Origin: Hyphomicrobiales bacterium
GTDB taxonomy: Bacteria; Pseudomonadota; Alphaproteobacteria; Rhizobiales; Xanthobacteraceae
Length of the DNA: 64,000 nucleotides
Assembly (NCBI GenBank): GCA_009377755.1
Contig: WHTM01000014.1
Span: 1 to 64,000 of the forward strand
Direction: 5' to 3'
Both the position numbers and the translations under genes were made by a program. The notes below the pieces were generated by a model. The model saw only the letters and a list, made by a program, of their open reading frames with translations. It was not told the origin of the DNA and searched no databases. Shown in pieces: positions 34,932-44,792 of the stretch (positions are counted from its first letter, which is position 1; each line of letters opens with the position of its first letter).

Positions 34932-36326
34932 CTACGACTGCGCCAGCGCCGCCAGAATTCGTGCCCATGAGCGGGCGCCCTTGTGGAACGAGGTGAGGTC
35001 GTATTTCTCGTTCGGCGAGTGCACGCGGTCGTCATCGAGCGCAAATCCGACCATGATCGTATCCATGCCGAGCACGCGCTTGAAGTCGCCGACAATCGGA
35101 ATCGAGCCGCCGGCCCCGACCGTCACCGCTTTCTTGCCCCACTCCTCTTGCAGCGCGGCACGAGTCTTGGTCAGCGCGGGATTGTCGAACGGCAACTGGA
35201 TCGCGGCGGCTCCGGTGAAGTTCTTGAAATCGGCCATGCAGTCGGCGGGAAGGCGCGCGCGCACGAAAGCGCGGAAGGCATCGCGGATCTTGTCCGGATC
35301 CTGATCGCCGACCAGCCGGAACGACACTTTCGCCGTTGCCTCGCCCGGGATCACGGTTTTCGCCCCCTCGCCGGTATATCCGCCGATGATGCCGTTGATC
35401 TCCGCCGTGGGACGGGTGGTGATCTGCTCGATGACCATCCGGTCGCTCTCCCCGGCCGGAACCTTCAAGCCGACCTGGCTGAGGAACTGGTCTGCCGTCA
35501 GCCCGAGCCCGGCGAGATCCTTCTTGATGTCGGAAGGCAGTTCCGGGACGCCGTCGTAGAATCCGGGAATCGTGACCCGGCCCTTGTCGTCGTGCATCGC
35601 GGCAAGGATTCTCGACAGCACCCTGATCGGATTCTGCGCCGCACCGCCGAACAAGCCGGAATGCAGGTCGCGGTCGGCGCAGGTGAGCTTCACCTCCTCA
35701 TAAACCAGCCCGCGCAACGAGGTCGTCACCGACGGCGTTTCGGCATTCCACATGCCGGTGTCGCATACCAGCGCAAGGTCGAGCTTGAGCTCCTGCGCAT
35801 TGTCCTTGACGAAATCGAACAGGTGTTTCGACCCGCACTCCTCCTCGCCCTCGATCATCATGGTGACGCCGAGCGGCAGCATCCCGGTGACGGACTTATA
35901 GGCGCGCAAAGCCTCGACGAAGGTCATCACCTGCCCTTTGTCGTCGCAGGCACCGCGGGCGACGATGATCTTGCGGCCATCAGGCAGCGTGGCGATGCGC
36001 GGCTCGAACGGCGGCGTTTCCCAAAGCTCAAGCGGATCGACCGGCTGGACGTCATAGTGGCCGTAGAACAGGACCCGCGGCGCGCCGCCGTTGCTCGCCT
36101 TGCCAACCACCACCGGGTGCCCGCCGGTCGGCCGGACTTCCGTCTCAAAGCCGAGGCTCATCAGATCAGCGGCGACGTGGTCGGCGGCGGTCCGGCAATG
36201 CGCCGAATAGGCCGGGTCGGTCGAGATCGACGGAATGCGCAGCAACGCGAACAACCGTTCGAGGCTCTGGTCGAGATCGCGGTCGATACGATCGAGGACG
36301 GCGTCAAGGGCTTTTGCAGATATCAT
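34932..36326 (-). CDS. M20-family dipeptidase
   Basis: A 464-residue di-zinc peptidase of the M20/M25/M40 family (carnosinase-like dipeptidase group). The metal and catalytic residues are visible: His90 and Asp92 in GHYDVQPVDP, GACDDKG (126-131) and EGEEECGS (159-166) with the general-base Glu. A dimerisation lid domain lies between about 190 and 330. It should be cytoplasmic, cleaving dipeptides or related amides. No peptide transporter is adjacent. Confidence 0.9.
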   Translation of the reverse strand: MISAKALDAVLDRIDRDLDQSLERLFALLRIPSISTDPAYSAHCRTAADHVAADLMSLGFETEVRPTGGHPVVVGKASNGGAPRVLFYGHYDVQPVDPLELWETPPFEPRIATLPDGRKIIVARGACDDKGQVMTFVEALRAYKSVTGMLPLGVTMMIEGEEECGSKHLFDFVKDNAQELKLDLALVCDTGMWNAETPSVTTSLRGLVYEEVKLTCADRDLHSGLFGGAAQNPIRVLSRILAAMHDDKGRVTIPGFYDGVPELPSDIKKDLAGLGLTADQFLSQVGLKVPAGESDRMVIEQITTRPTAEINGIIGGYTGEGAKTVIPGEATAKVSFRLVGDQDPDKIRDAFRAFVRARLPADCMADFKNFTGAAAIQLPFDNPALTKTRAALQEEWGKKAVTVGAGGSIPIVGDFKRVLGMDTIMVGFALDDDRVHSPNEKYDLTSFHKGARSWARILAALAQS

Positions 36327-36489
36327 TGTCTATGACCTTGCAGACACATGTCTTGGACGCGGTGCACGCGGCCCGAAGTGTAGGCTCCGTCGTGCACCGC
36401 CAGCCGGAACTATTCCACGCTCCACAGTCATAACGATCCCGGGGCGGCAACGCATCATTTCATACTGCGCTGCGCCAGGGACACGAGCC

Positions 36490-38067
36490 TCAGCGCCGCA
36501 GAATTCCGCCGAGGGCGCCGCGAATGATCGCGCGCCCCACGGAGCCGCCCATGGAGCCGCCGATCGATTTGCCAATATTGGCCGCGATCTGGCCTGCAAC
36601 TCGCCTGGTAACCGAACGCGTCACTTCGCGCGCAATGACCTGACCGGTCGAGAGCCGTTGCCCGCGCGGCCGGCTGGTGCCGAAGATGCCGCCGAGCATG
36701 CCGCCGATCCCGCCGACGAGGCCGCCGCCCTCGGGCGCCGCTTCAGTGGCCGCAGATTCCGTCAAGCGCTTCCGCAAGACCTCGTAGGCCGATTCCGGAT
36801 CGACGGCCCGATCGTACCGTCCACGGACCGGACTCGCGGCCATGATCCGTTGCCGCTCGTCCGGCGTGATCGGTCCGAGACGGGCCGCAGGCGGACGGAT
36901 CATGGCCCGCGACACCATTGACGGTATCCCATTGCCTTCGAGGAACGAGACCAGCGCCTCACCCTTGCCGAGTTCTGTGATGGCTGTGACCGTGTCGAGC
37001 TTCGGGTTCTTGCGGAAGGTGTCGGCCGCCGCCTTGACCGCCCGTTGATCCCGCGGCGTGAACGCCCGCAGCGCGTGCTGCACCCGGTTGCCCAACTGCG
37101 CCAGCACCTTGTCCGGCACATCGAGCGGATTCTGAGTGACGAAGTACACACCGACGCCTTTCGAACGGATCAGGCGCACCACCTGCTCGATCTTGTCCAA
37201 CAGCGCCTTCGGCGCATCGGTGAACAACAGGTGTGCCTCGTCGAAAAAAAATACTAGCTTCGGCCTGTCAATGTCGCCGACCTCCGGCAACTCCTCGAAC
37301 AGTTCCGACAACAGCCACAACAGGAAGGTGGCGTAGAGTCGCGGATTCTCCATCAGCTTGTCGGCGGCGAGCATATTGACGATGCCGCGGCCTTCGCGGT
37401 CGGTCCGCATCAGGTCTTCGATCTTGAGCGCCGGCTCGCCGAAGAACTTTTCGGCGCCCTGGTTTTCCAGGACGAGAAGCTGGCGCTGGATGGCGCCGAC
37501 CGATGACTTCGAGACATTGCCATAGCGCGCGCCGATCTCTGTGGCGTTCTCGGCCATGAAGCTGAGGAGTTCGCGCAGGTCCTTGAGATCGATCAGCCCG
37601 TTGGCCTCCAACCCGCCCAAAGTTGGATCCTCGTCGGCGAGCCGGAACGCGATGTTGAGGATTCCCTCCTGCACCTCGTTGAGGTCGAGCAACCTCGACA
37701 GCAGCAACGGCCCCATTTCGAAAATGCTGGTGCGGATCGGGTGGCCTTGCTCCCCGAACAGATCCCAGAACACGACTGGGAACTCGTCTGGCTCGTAGTC
37801 CAAGCCCATTTCCTTCGCCCGCTTGACGAAGGCCTCCTTTGCCTCGCCCAGCATTCCGATTCCAGCGAGATCGCCTTTGATGTCGGCGGCGAAGACCGGC
37901 ACACCGGCACGCGAAAAGCCTTCGGCCAGAACTTGCAGCGTGACGGTCTTGCCGGTTCCGGTGGCGCCGGCGACGAGGCCGTGACGATTTGCGAATGCCA
38001 AGCTCAATGTCTGTGCCGTCCGGCCCTTGCCGACGAAGATGCCGTCGTCCGGCTTACCCTTGGCCAT
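36490..38067 (-). CDS. HerA-like ATPase (DUF853/YjgR family)
   Basis: A 525-residue P-loop ATPase of the HerA/FtsK superfamily, YjgR branch. Walker A GATGTGKT is at 34-41 and Walker [10 protein letters not shown] at 271-279, followed by [13 protein letters not shown] (sensor region) and a conserved arginine-rich stretch. The C-terminal 80 residues are Gly-rich and amphipathic ([12 protein letters not shown]; then [14 protein letters not shown]). The cellular role of YjgR-type proteins is not established; relatives translocate or process DNA ends. Confidence 0.9.
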   Translation of the reverse strand: MAKGKPDDGIFVGKGRTAQTLSLAFANRHGLVAGATGTGKTVTLQVLAEGFSRAGVPVFAADIKGDLAGIGMLGEAKEAFVKRAKEMGLDYEPDEFPVVFWDLFGEQGHPIRTSIFEMGPLLLSRLLDLNEVQEGILNIAFRLADEDPTLGGLEANGLIDLKDLRELLSFMAENATEIGARYGNVSKSSVGAIQRQLLVLENQGAEKFFGEPALKIEDLMRTDREGRGIVNMLAADKLMENPRLYATFLLWLLSELFEELPEVGDIDRPKLVFFFDEAHLLFTDAPKALLDKIEQVVRLIRSKGVGVYFVTQNPLDVPDKVLAQLGNRVQHALRAFTPRDQRAVKAAADTFRKNPKLDTVTAITELGKGEALVSFLEGNGIPSMVSRAMIRPPAARLGPITPDERQRIMAASPVRGRYDRAVDPESAYEVLRKRLTESAATEAAPEGGGLVGGIGGMLGGIFGTSRPRGQRLSTGQVIAREVTRSVTRRVAGQIAANIGKSIGGSMGGSVGRAIIRGALGGILRR

Positions 38068-38325
38068 TCGATACCCCCTGATCAGGTAACGTACTGGTTG
38101 CCATCAGCCATGCTTATAGAATTCTGCTGATGTGCGTTCCACTCGTGGCGTTAAAAAATTCAGTTTACGTTGGCGCTGCGCGCCGTTGCAACGCGGGTGC
38201 GACGATGATGTCCCTCATGCAATAACCGATGTCTCTCATGCAATAAACTTTGTGCATCGGCTTGTCTTCCATGATCGTAGTGTCATTATAGCAGCAATGA
38301 ACAAGCTCCGGGGCGTGCGGGTATC
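38068..38325. other. AT-rich intergenic region with a two-copy direct repeat
   Basis: GATGTCCCTCATGCAATAA (38207-38225) and GATGTCTCTCATGCAATAA (38228-38246) are near-identical direct repeats with a 21-bp period, two helical turns, about 80-120 bp before the next gene. This arrangement suits a pair of binding sites on one helix face. A 10-codon frame (MNKLRGVRVS) begins at 38297 and its stop overlaps the start of the next gene (ATGA). Confidence 0.45.
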
Positions 38326-38694
38326 ATGAATGAACTCATCGAACGTCTCGTAGCAAATGTCGGCGTCGACCGGATGACGGCTGAGAAGGCGCTTGGCATC
38401 ATTCTGGACTTCCTGTCCAAGGAAGGCCCCCCCGACAACGTGCAGATTCTGCTAGAGCGCATGCCGGGCGCGGAAGCTTTGATCGCCGCAGCGCGGGATG
38501 ACAGCGGCGGCGGCTTGCTCGGCGGTATGGGCGGGGTCATGGGCGTCGGCAGCCGGATGATGGCGGCAGGACTGGGCATGGGGCAGATCCAGGAGATCAC
38601 GCGCGAGACCATAGCCTATGCGCGCGAGAAGGCCGGTGAGGACGTCGTCGGCAAAATTGTCGGTGCGATTCCCGGCTTGGGCCAGTTCGTTTGA
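38326..38694 (+). CDS. DUF2267-like small protein
   Basis: A 122-residue protein: a helical N-terminus (MNELIERLVANVGVDRMTAE, KALGIILDFLSKEGP), a Gly/Met-rich middle (GGGLLGGMGGVMGVGSRMM) and a helical C-terminus ending VGAIPGLGQFV. This layout is that of small DUF2267-type proteins in alphaproteobacteria; the function is unknown. It is followed 46 bp later by a DUF4332 gene on the same strand, probably co-transcribed. Confidence 0.75.
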   Translation: MNELIERLVANVGVDRMTAEKALGIILDFLSKEGPPDNVQILLERMPGAEALIAAARDDSGGGLLGGMGGVMGVGSRMMAAGLGMGQIQEITRETIAYAREKAGEDVVGKIVGAIPGLGQFV

Positions 38695-38740
38695 GCCGAC
38701 GGCAGGACGGTGCAAGAACTTTGACGATTGAGGTACGCCG

Positions 38741-39148
38741 ATGAACTACCCGATCACCGACCTCGACGGCATGAGCCCGGAATGCGCGAGGCTGTTGAAG
38801 TCGGTCGGGATCAGGACCACCGACAGACTGCTTGATGCCGCCTGCACTGCGAAGAAGCGCAGGCTGTTGGCGGCAAAAATCGCGATTCCAGAGCAGCAGT
38901 GGCTGTGTTGGGCCAATAATGCGGACCGCATGCGGATCAAGGGCATTGGCCAAGACAATGCCAAATTGCTCCAGGCAGTCGGCATCGTCACCGTGCGGGA
39001 GCTGAAATATCGCAACCCCGCGCACATTGCGAAGGCGATGCGCGAGCTCAACGGCAAGCGCAAGCTCGTGCGCCTGCTGCCGACCGAGAACGCCATTAAG
39101 CGCTGGGTGGAAGCGGCGCGAAAGCTCGACCAGAAAATCAAGTATTGA
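38741..39148 (+). CDS. DUF4332 (helix-hairpin-helix) protein
   Basis: A 135-residue protein composed of two helix-hairpin-helix-like units: LDGMSPECARLLKSVGIRTT and IKGIGQDNAKLLQAVGIVTV. It matches the DUF4332 family; such folds usually bind DNA or RNA non-specifically, but no function has been shown that I know of. It lies between the DUF2267-like gene and folP. Confidence 0.85.
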   Translation: MNYPITDLDGMSPECARLLKSVGIRTTDRLLDAACTAKKRRLLAAKIAIPEQQWLCWANNADRMRIKGIGQDNAKLLQAVGIVTVRELKYRNPAHIAKAMRELNGKRKLVRLLPTENAIKRWVEAARKLDQKIKY

Positions 39149-39225
39149 GGTGACGGCCGGTACCAGCGCGGTCAGCCGCGAGCCGGCGCTTGACACCTGT
39201 CCGAGCACCGCGCAAAGCCTCGGGC

Positions 39226-40080
39226 ATGACCCTTGCCTCCCGATCTGTTTCGACCGCGCCGGCTCAGGCGCCGCATGCGCTGACGCGGCTGCTGGCGGCC
39301 GGTCGCCCGGCGGTCATGGGCATCCTCAACGTCACGCCGGATTCGTTTTCCGACGGTGGCCAATTCATTGATCCGCAAGTCGCGCTCGCGCATGCCCGGC
39401 AGATGGTCGAGGATGGCGCCGACGTCCTGGACATTGGCGCCGAGTCCACCCGCCCCTATGGGGGCGCCACGCCGGTGTCCCGCGACGACGAGCTGGCGCG
39501 GCTGTCACCGGTCCTCCCCGAAGCGGTCGCGCTCGGGGTTCCGATCTCCATCGACACGATCAAGGCCGAGGTCGCGGCTTGGGCGCTCGACCGGGGCGCA
39601 TCGATCATCAATGACGTCTGGGGCCTGCAACGCGACCCCGGGATGGCGCCGCTGGTCGCCCGGCGCGGCGTTCCCATCATCATCATGCACAACCGGGAAA
39701 GCGTAGACCCGGCGCTCGACATCATGGCCGACATCGCCGCCTTCTTCGAACGCTCGCTGGCGATCGCCGAGCGCGCAGGCATCAGCCGCGACCGCATCGT
39801 ACTCGATCCCGGAATCGGCTTCGGCAAGACGCCGGAGCAGAGCATGACCGCGATCGCGCGCCTCGACCGGCTCAAGGCCTTTGGCCTGCCGCTCCTGGTC
39901 GGCGCCTCGCGCAAGCGTTTCATCGCCACCGTCACCCCATCGGAGCCGCGGCAGCGCTTGGGCGGCTCGATCGCGGCGCATCTGCTGGCGGTGCAGAGCG
40001 GCGCGGCTATCATCCGCACGCATGACGTCGCCGAAACGGTGCAGGCACTGCACGTCGCGGCCGCCATAGGAGAGGCGTGA
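39226..40080 (+). CDS. folP: Dihydropteroate synthase
   Basis: A 284-residue TIM-barrel enzyme that joins p-aminobenzoate to dihydropterin pyrophosphate; the sulfonamide target. Signatures are GILNVTPDSFSDGG (near 30-43), DIGAESTRP, the conserved IINDVWG loop, DPGIGFGK, and GASRKRF with the active-site Lys/Arg. I use the ATG at 39226; a TTG 36 bases earlier adds nothing familiar. Its TGA overlaps the folB start, giving a folP-folB-folK operon. Confidence 0.96.
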   Translation: MTLASRSVSTAPAQAPHALTRLLAAGRPAVMGILNVTPDSFSDGGQFIDPQVALAHARQMVEDGADVLDIGAESTRPYGGATPVSRDDELARLSPVLPEAVALGVPISIDTIKAEVAAWALDRGASIINDVWGLQRDPGMAPLVARRGVPIIIMHNRESVDPALDIMADIAAFFERSLAIAERAGISRDRIVLDPGIGFGKTPEQSMTAIARLDRLKAFGLPLLVGASRKRFIATVTPSEPRQRLGGSIAAHLLAVQSGAAIIRTHDVAETVQALHVAAAIGEA

Positions 40081-40445
40081 TGGCCGATACGATCTTCGTC
40101 ACCGGACTGTCCCTGCACGCCTATCACGGCGTGATGAAGCATGAGCAGAAGGTCGGGCAGACGTTCGCGATCGATCTGACCCTGCACATCGACCTTGCCG
40201 AGGCCTCGCGCTCGGACAAGCTGGCGAACACTGTGTCTTATGACCAGGTCGTCGACGTTGCGGCACGCGCCTTCTGCGCCCACCGCTACCGGCTGGTTGA
40301 AGCCGCCGCCGGAGCGGTTGCCGACGCCGCGCTGGCAAGCTTTCCCCAGGTGTCGAGCCTGCGCGTGACCGTGCACAAGCCGCATGCGCCGATCGCGGCG
40401 ACGTTCGTCGACGTCGGGGTCTCGATCGAGCGCTCCCGTGCCTGA
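40080..40445 (+). CDS. folB: Dihydroneopterin aldolase
   Basis: A 121-residue enzyme that cleaves dihydroneopterin to 6-hydroxymethyl-dihydropterin and glycolaldehyde. Conserved features are SLHAYHGVMKHEQKVGQTF near the N-terminus, the Tyr in VSYDQVV (about 56-62), catalytic Glu in VEAAAG and the Lys of VTVHKPHAPI. The ATG shares its A with the folP stop (GTGATG), and GGAGAGG precedes it. The gene also overlaps folK by 8 bases. Confidence 0.95.
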   Translation: MADTIFVTGLSLHAYHGVMKHEQKVGQTFAIDLTLHIDLAEASRSDKLANTVSYDQVVDVAARAFCAHRYRLVEAAAGAVADAALASFPQVSSLRVTVHKPHAPIAATFVDVGVSIERSRA

Positions 40446-40926
40446 GGCGCTGCTCGCGCTCGGCGGTAATATCGGCGATGCGCGCCCCACCCTCGACCGC
40501 GCCGTGGCGATGTTGTGCGAGGCCGGCGACGTACGGCTCGTCGCCGCCTCGTCGGACTACCGGACGCCGCCGTGGGGGGTGGTCGACCAGCCGCCCTTCA
40601 TCAACCGCTGCCTGGTGGTTGAAACGGCATTGCCGCCGATCGCGCTGCTTGAGCGGGCGCAGGCGGTGGAGCTTATGCTCGGCCGCGATCGCAGCCGCGA
40701 GCGGCGCTGGGGCCCGCGCACCGTCGATATCGACATTCTCGCCTATGACGATCTGGTGCTCGACGAGCCGCGGCTGACGCTGCCGCATCCGCGGCTGTGC
40801 GAGCGCGCCTTCGTGCTGGTGCCGCTGGCCGAGATCGCCGGTGACCGCGTCATCGCCGGCGTCAAGGTCCGCGACGCGCTGGCCGGCGTCGACAGAGCCG
40901 GCATCGAGCGTCTGCCGCCGCGCTGA
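40438..40926 (+). CDS. folK: 2-amino-4-hydroxy-6-hydroxymethyldihydropteridine pyrophosphokinase
   Basis: A 162-residue enzyme that transfers pyrophosphate from ATP to 6-hydroxymethyl-dihydropterin, feeding FolP. Diagnostic segments are ALGGNIGD, PPFINRCLVVETALPP and RRWGPRTVDIDILAYDD, with the ATP- and Mg-binding acidic residues intact, then LPHPRLCERAFVLVPL. The start is the GTG at 40438, overlapping folB by 8 bases; no other start leaves the ALGGN motif near the N-terminus. Confidence 0.95.
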   Translation: MPEALLALGGNIGDARPTLDRAVAMLCEAGDVRLVAASSDYRTPPWGVVDQPPFINRCLVVETALPPIALLERAQAVELMLGRDRSRERRWGPRTVDIDILAYDDLVLDEPRLTLPHPRLCERAFVLVPLAEIAGDRVIAGVKVRDALAGVDRAGIERLPPR

Positions 40927-41026
40927 CGGCTATCCATTCTTGGCGCGGCAAAAGACAGATCACGTTCGCGCCAAGGGATAGCAACCGGCGTCGCGTCATG
41001 GCATGGTCGGCGGCAGAGAATGCCGC

Positions 41027-42925
41027 ATGACGGACATCTCCACCAACCCCTTGCCGCTTGCGGCAGAGTTTTCCGCGGCAACGCGCGACGACTGGCTCAA
41101 CCTTGTTCGGACGGCGCTCAAGGGCGCGCCGTTCGAACGGCTTGTCGGCCAAACCTACGACGGGCTGCCGCTCGATCCGCTATATCCACGCCAGGCGGAT
41201 GCAGTCCCTGCCGCCGGCCGCGCACCCGCCGTGCCCTGGCAGGTAATGCAACGCGTCGATCATCCCGATCCAGCCGCCGCGAATGCCGAGGCGTTGCACG
41301 ATCTGGAAAATGGCGCCACGGGGCTGTCGCTCGTCTTCGCCGGCGCGATCGGCGCCTACGGCTATGGACTGCCTCCGGGGGCAGACGCCCTTACCCGCGT
41401 TCTCGACGGCATTGCCGCCGATGCCGGGATCGCGATCGACCTCGACCTGTCGATCCCGGCCAGGGAAGTGCCCCTTCACCTCGCCGCCTGGGTGAAGCAG
41501 CGCGGTGTCAAACCGGCGGCGGTACAGTTGCGTACCGGCCTCGATCCGCTGCGCTTCCTCGTCACCGATGGCGCAAGCCCGCTGCATTGGCCCGAACTGG
41601 CGGCGCTTCTGGTCAAGCTCGTCGCCGAACTCGCCGAACGAGGCTTCAGAGGCCCTTTCGCGGTCGCCGACGGACGGGTGATCCACAATGCCGGGGGCTC
41701 GGAGGCACAGGAACTCGGCTACGCGCTCGCCACCGGCGTCGCCTACCTGCGGGCGCTCGAAAGTGGCGGCATGGCTATCGAGGACGCACGGCGGTTGCTT
41801 TATTTCCGGCTCGCCGCCGACGCCGATCAGTTCCTGACGACGGCGAAGTTCCGTGCAATGCGGAAGCTGTGGGCGCGCGTCGAGGAAGCCTGCGGCCTTG
41901 CCCCGGAGCCGGCATTCATAGCTGCCGAAACCGCCTGGCGGATGATGACGCAGCGCGACCCACACGTGAACATGCTGCGAACGACCATCGCAACCGTCGC
42001 GGCCGGCATCGGCGGTGCCGATGCGATCACCGTATTGCCATTCACGATGGCAGTCGGTCTTCCCGATCGCCTCGCCCGGCGTGCCGCCCGAAACAGTCAG
42101 CTCATTCTGCTGGAGGAATCGAATCTTGCGCGTGTCACCGACCCGGCCGCGGGTTCCGGCGCGATCGAGGCGCTGACCGATCGGCTGTGCCTCGCTGCGT
42201 GGTCGCTGCTCCAGGAGATCGAGACGGCGGGCGGCGCCTGCGCCGCGCTCCAGGCCGGCCTCATTCAGCGCAAGGTCGGCGACGTCCGGACGGCGCGCGC
42301 GGCGGCAATCGCCGCGCGCAAGGATGCGATCACCGGCACCAGCGAATACCCCAATCTCGCCGAGGCGCCAGTGCAGGTGCTGGACGTGGCGCCGGTCCCG
42401 ATGACGCCGCTCGCGGCGAAAGCTCTGAGCGCGGAACCGTTGCCGCGCATCCGCCTGGCCGAGCCGTTCGAGCGGCTGCGCGATGCGTCCGACCGCGTGC
42501 TGGCCGAGACCGGCGCGCGGCCGAAAGTCTTCCTCGCCAATCTCGGCACGGCGGCCGAATTCACGCCGCGCGCAAGCTTCGCAAAGAATTTTTTCGAGTC
42601 CGGCGGGATCGAGGCGGTTTCATTCGCACCACCCTCTTCGGCGGGAGACGTGGCAGCCGAGCTTGCCGTGATAGTTGCCGCCTTCAAGCGGTCCGGCGCG
42701 AGCCTCGCCTGCCTATGTTCGTCCAACGCGGTCTATGGCCGTAACGCCGCTGCGGCGGCGCAGGCACTCAAGTCCGCCGGCGCATCACATCTCTATCTCG
42801 CCGGGAGGCCGCGCGATCAAATCGATGCGCTCGCTCAAGCCGGGGTCGGCACATTCCTCGCGGCCGGAAGCGATGTCCTGGCGACGCTGCGCGGCGCCTA
42901 CGCAATCCTCGGTATTGCGCCGTAG
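41027..42925 (+). CDS. mutA: Methylmalonyl-CoA mutase, small (beta) subunit
   Basis: A 632-residue non-catalytic partner of the heterodimeric mutase. It has the family TIM-barrel (MMTQRDPHVNMLRTTIA, TDPAAGSGAIEALTD) and a degenerate C-terminal cobalamin-binding-like domain in which the DxHxxG ligand motif of the large subunit is absent (FLANLGTAAEFTPRAS instead). That is normal for the small subunit. Together with the large subunit it isomerises methylmalonyl-CoA and succinyl-CoA. Unusually, the partner gene is 3.1 kb away, beyond a TRAP transporter on the opposite strand. Confidence 0.92.
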   Translation: MTDISTNPLPLAAEFSAATRDDWLNLVRTALKGAPFERLVGQTYDGLPLDPLYPRQADAVPAAGRAPAVPWQVMQRVDHPDPAAANAEALHDLENGATGLSLVFAGAIGAYGYGLPPGADALTRVLDGIAADAGIAIDLDLSIPAREVPLHLAAWVKQRGVKPAAVQLRTGLDPLRFLVTDGASPLHWPELAALLVKLVAELAERGFRGPFAVADGRVIHNAGGSEAQELGYALATGVAYLRALESGGMAIEDARRLLYFRLAADADQFLTTAKFRAMRKLWARVEEACGLAPEPAFIAAETAWRMMTQRDPHVNMLRTTIATVAAGIGGADAITVLPFTMAVGLPDRLARRAARNSQLILLEESNLARVTDPAAGSGAIEALTDRLCLAAWSLLQEIETAGGACAALQAGLIQRKVGDVRTARAAAIAARKDAITGTSEYPNLAEAPVQVLDVAPVPMTPLAAKALSAEPLPRIRLAEPFERLRDASDRVLAETGARPKVFLANLGTAAEFTPRASFAKNFFESGGIEAVSFAPPSSAGDVAAELAVIVAAFKRSGASLACLCSSNAVYGRNAAAAAQALKSAGASHLYLAGRPRDQIDALAQAGVGTFLAAGSDVLATLRGAYAILGIAP

Positions 42926-42950
42926 CGACCGGCGGCCGTAGCGCCCTCCG

Positions 42951-44258
42951 CTACTTGATCATGGAGTTGGGCAGGAACAGCGCGATCTGCGGAAATGCGA
43001 TCAGCATGATCAGCGCGACCACCATGGCGAACCAGAACGGAAAGATGCCGGCGAAGACCTTGCTCAACGGCACGTCGGGCACGAGCCCCTTGACCACGAA
43101 CACATTGATGCCGACCGGAGGACTGATCAGCCCCATCTCCAGGACGATGACCATCAGCACGCCGAACCAGATCAGGTCGTAGCCGAGCGCCTGAACGATC
43201 GGGATCACGATCGGCAGCGTCAGCACCAGAATCGAAAAGCCTTCCAGGAACATGCCAAGGAAGATGTAAAGCAGCATCAGGAAGGCGAGAATCGTGATCG
43301 GCGGCACATCGAACGACGTCAGCCATGCGGCGAACTGCTGCGGCAGCCCGCTCAGCGCCAGGAACGGCCCGAACACCAGGGCGCCAATCAGGATCAGGAA
43401 CACGAATGCGGTGGTCTTGATCGTCTCGATCAGCACGAATTGCAGATTCTCGCCGCCGAGCATACGCCGCCAGAGCGCATAGAGGATCGCAAGGAATGCA
43501 CCGACGGCCGCCGCCTCGGACGGCGTGAACACGCCGAGATAGATGCCCCCGATGGTGGCGATCACGATGACAAGCATCGGACCGGCCTGCCCGAGTGTCT
43601 TGAGCCGCTCCTGGCGGCCGGCGAGCGGGCCGGGCGGGCCGAGCTCCGGCCGGAAGCGGGTCCAGATCGAAATCGTCAGTACGAACAGCGCCGCGAGCAA
43701 TATCCCCGGAAAGAACCCAGCAAGCAGCAGGCGGCCGATCGATTGCTCGGTGAGAATGGCATAGATGATGAATGCGGTTGAGGGCGGGATCAGGATGCCG
43801 AGCGTACCGCCGGCGGCGACGGTGCCGGTGGCGAGCCGATCGTCGTAGCCGTAGCGCTTCATTTCAGGCAGGCAAATGCGGCCCATGGTGACCGCGGACG
43901 CCACGCTCGAGCCTGACACGGCGGCGAACCCGGCGCAGGAGACGATGGTCGCGGACGACAGGCCGCCGCGCCAGTGTCCTACCCAGGCATAGGCGGCCCG
44001 GTACAGGTCCCGTCCCATGCCGGAGACCGAAGCGGCGTTGCCCATCAGTACGAACAGCGGGATGACCGCCAGCTCATAGACCGCCGCATAGCCGTAGGGA
44101 TAACTGCCGAGCATGAACAGCGCCGGCTGCACCCCGTGCAGGATGGCGAAGCCGATCGAGCCGACCAGCAACATGGCAATGCCGATCGGCATTCGCAGGG
44201 CGAGCAAGACCAGCATCACGAAGATGCCGATCAGGCCGGTCGTCGCCGGTGAGATCAT
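42951..44258 (-). CDS. dctM: TRAP transporter large permease (DctM)
   Basis: A 435-residue polytopic membrane protein of the TRAP large-subunit family with about 12 spans. Conserved pieces include MPIGIAMLLVGSIGF near the N-terminus, SGSSVASAVTMG, and IPPSTAFIIYAILTEQSIG. It uses a sodium gradient to import a carboxylate delivered by the binding protein. It overlaps the small permease by 4 bases and is the last gene of a dctP-dctQ-dctM unit. Confidence 0.95.
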   Translation of the reverse strand: MISPATTGLIGIFVMLVLLALRMPIGIAMLLVGSIGFAILHGVQPALFMLGSYPYGYAAVYELAVIPLFVLMGNAASVSGMGRDLYRAAYAWVGHWRGGLSSATIVSCAGFAAVSGSSVASAVTMGRICLPEMKRYGYDDRLATGTVAAGGTLGILIPPSTAFIIYAILTEQSIGRLLLAGFFPGILLAALFVLTISIWTRFRPELGPPGPLAGRQERLKTLGQAGPMLVIVIATIGGIYLGVFTPSEAAAVGAFLAILYALWRRMLGGENLQFVLIETIKTTAFVFLILIGALVFGPFLALSGLPQQFAAWLTSFDVPPITILAFLMLLYIFLGMFLEGFSILVLTLPIVIPIVQALGYDLIWFGVLMVIVLEMGLISPPVGINVFVVKGLVPDVPLSKVFAGIFPFWFAMVVALIMLIAFPQIALFLPNSMIK

Positions 44259-44734
44259 CGGGCGTCCCCGGCCGGCCGGCGGCGGAGCGACTGCGCTCCT
44301 TGAATGGCCAGGACCACCGCGAGCATGGCCGAGCCGAAAGCGACGGTGAAGCGGAACGGGTAATGCGGCCAGCGCAGCATGTTGCTGACCTGATCGATGG
44401 TGGCGACCGTCTCGAGCGTCGCCCGATAGGCGATCAGCGCGAACAAAGCCGCCCCAACGAAGGCAATAAGGGCTGGGAGAAAGCGCAGGCTTGGCCGATC
44501 AAGCCACTTCTCGAAGACATCGACGGCAATGTGCCCCCCGGTCCAGCCACAGTAGGCGATGCCGAGAAATACGATCAGCGCCATCGAGAATTCCGTAAAC
44601 TCCCAGGCGCTGGCGAGCGGTGCATTGAACACGTAGCGGAGGAGGACGTCGAGCACGGTGACCGCCATCAGCAGCAGCAGAACGCCGCCGGCGGCAAGCG
44701 TCAGCAGACGCAGGAAGCGGCCGAAGAGACCCAT
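44255..44734 (-). CDS. dctQ: TRAP transporter small permease (DctQ)
   Basis: A 159-residue membrane protein with four predicted spans and the motif AWEFTEFSMALIVFLGIAYC, typical of the TRAP small subunit that pairs with DctM. Its stop overlaps the dctM start (4 bases), and it begins 58 bp after the binding-protein gene. Confidence 0.93.
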   Translation of the reverse strand: MGLFGRFLRLLTLAAGGVLLLLMAVTVLDVLLRYVFNAPLASAWEFTEFSMALIVFLGIAYCGWTGGHIAVDVFEKWLDRPSLRFLPALIAFVGAALFALIAYRATLETVATIDQVSNMLRWPHYPFRFTVAFGSAMLAVVLAIQGAQSLRRRPAGDAR

Positions 44735-44792
44735 GGATACTCTCTCCTGCCGCGTCCCAGCGCCTGCCTGTCGTGTCGCGCCTCGGCCGGGC

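Noticed and set aside
38207-38246. CRISPR-like direct repeats
   Set aside because: Only two copies at a 21-bp period with no spacers or cas genes; more like paired regulatory sites.
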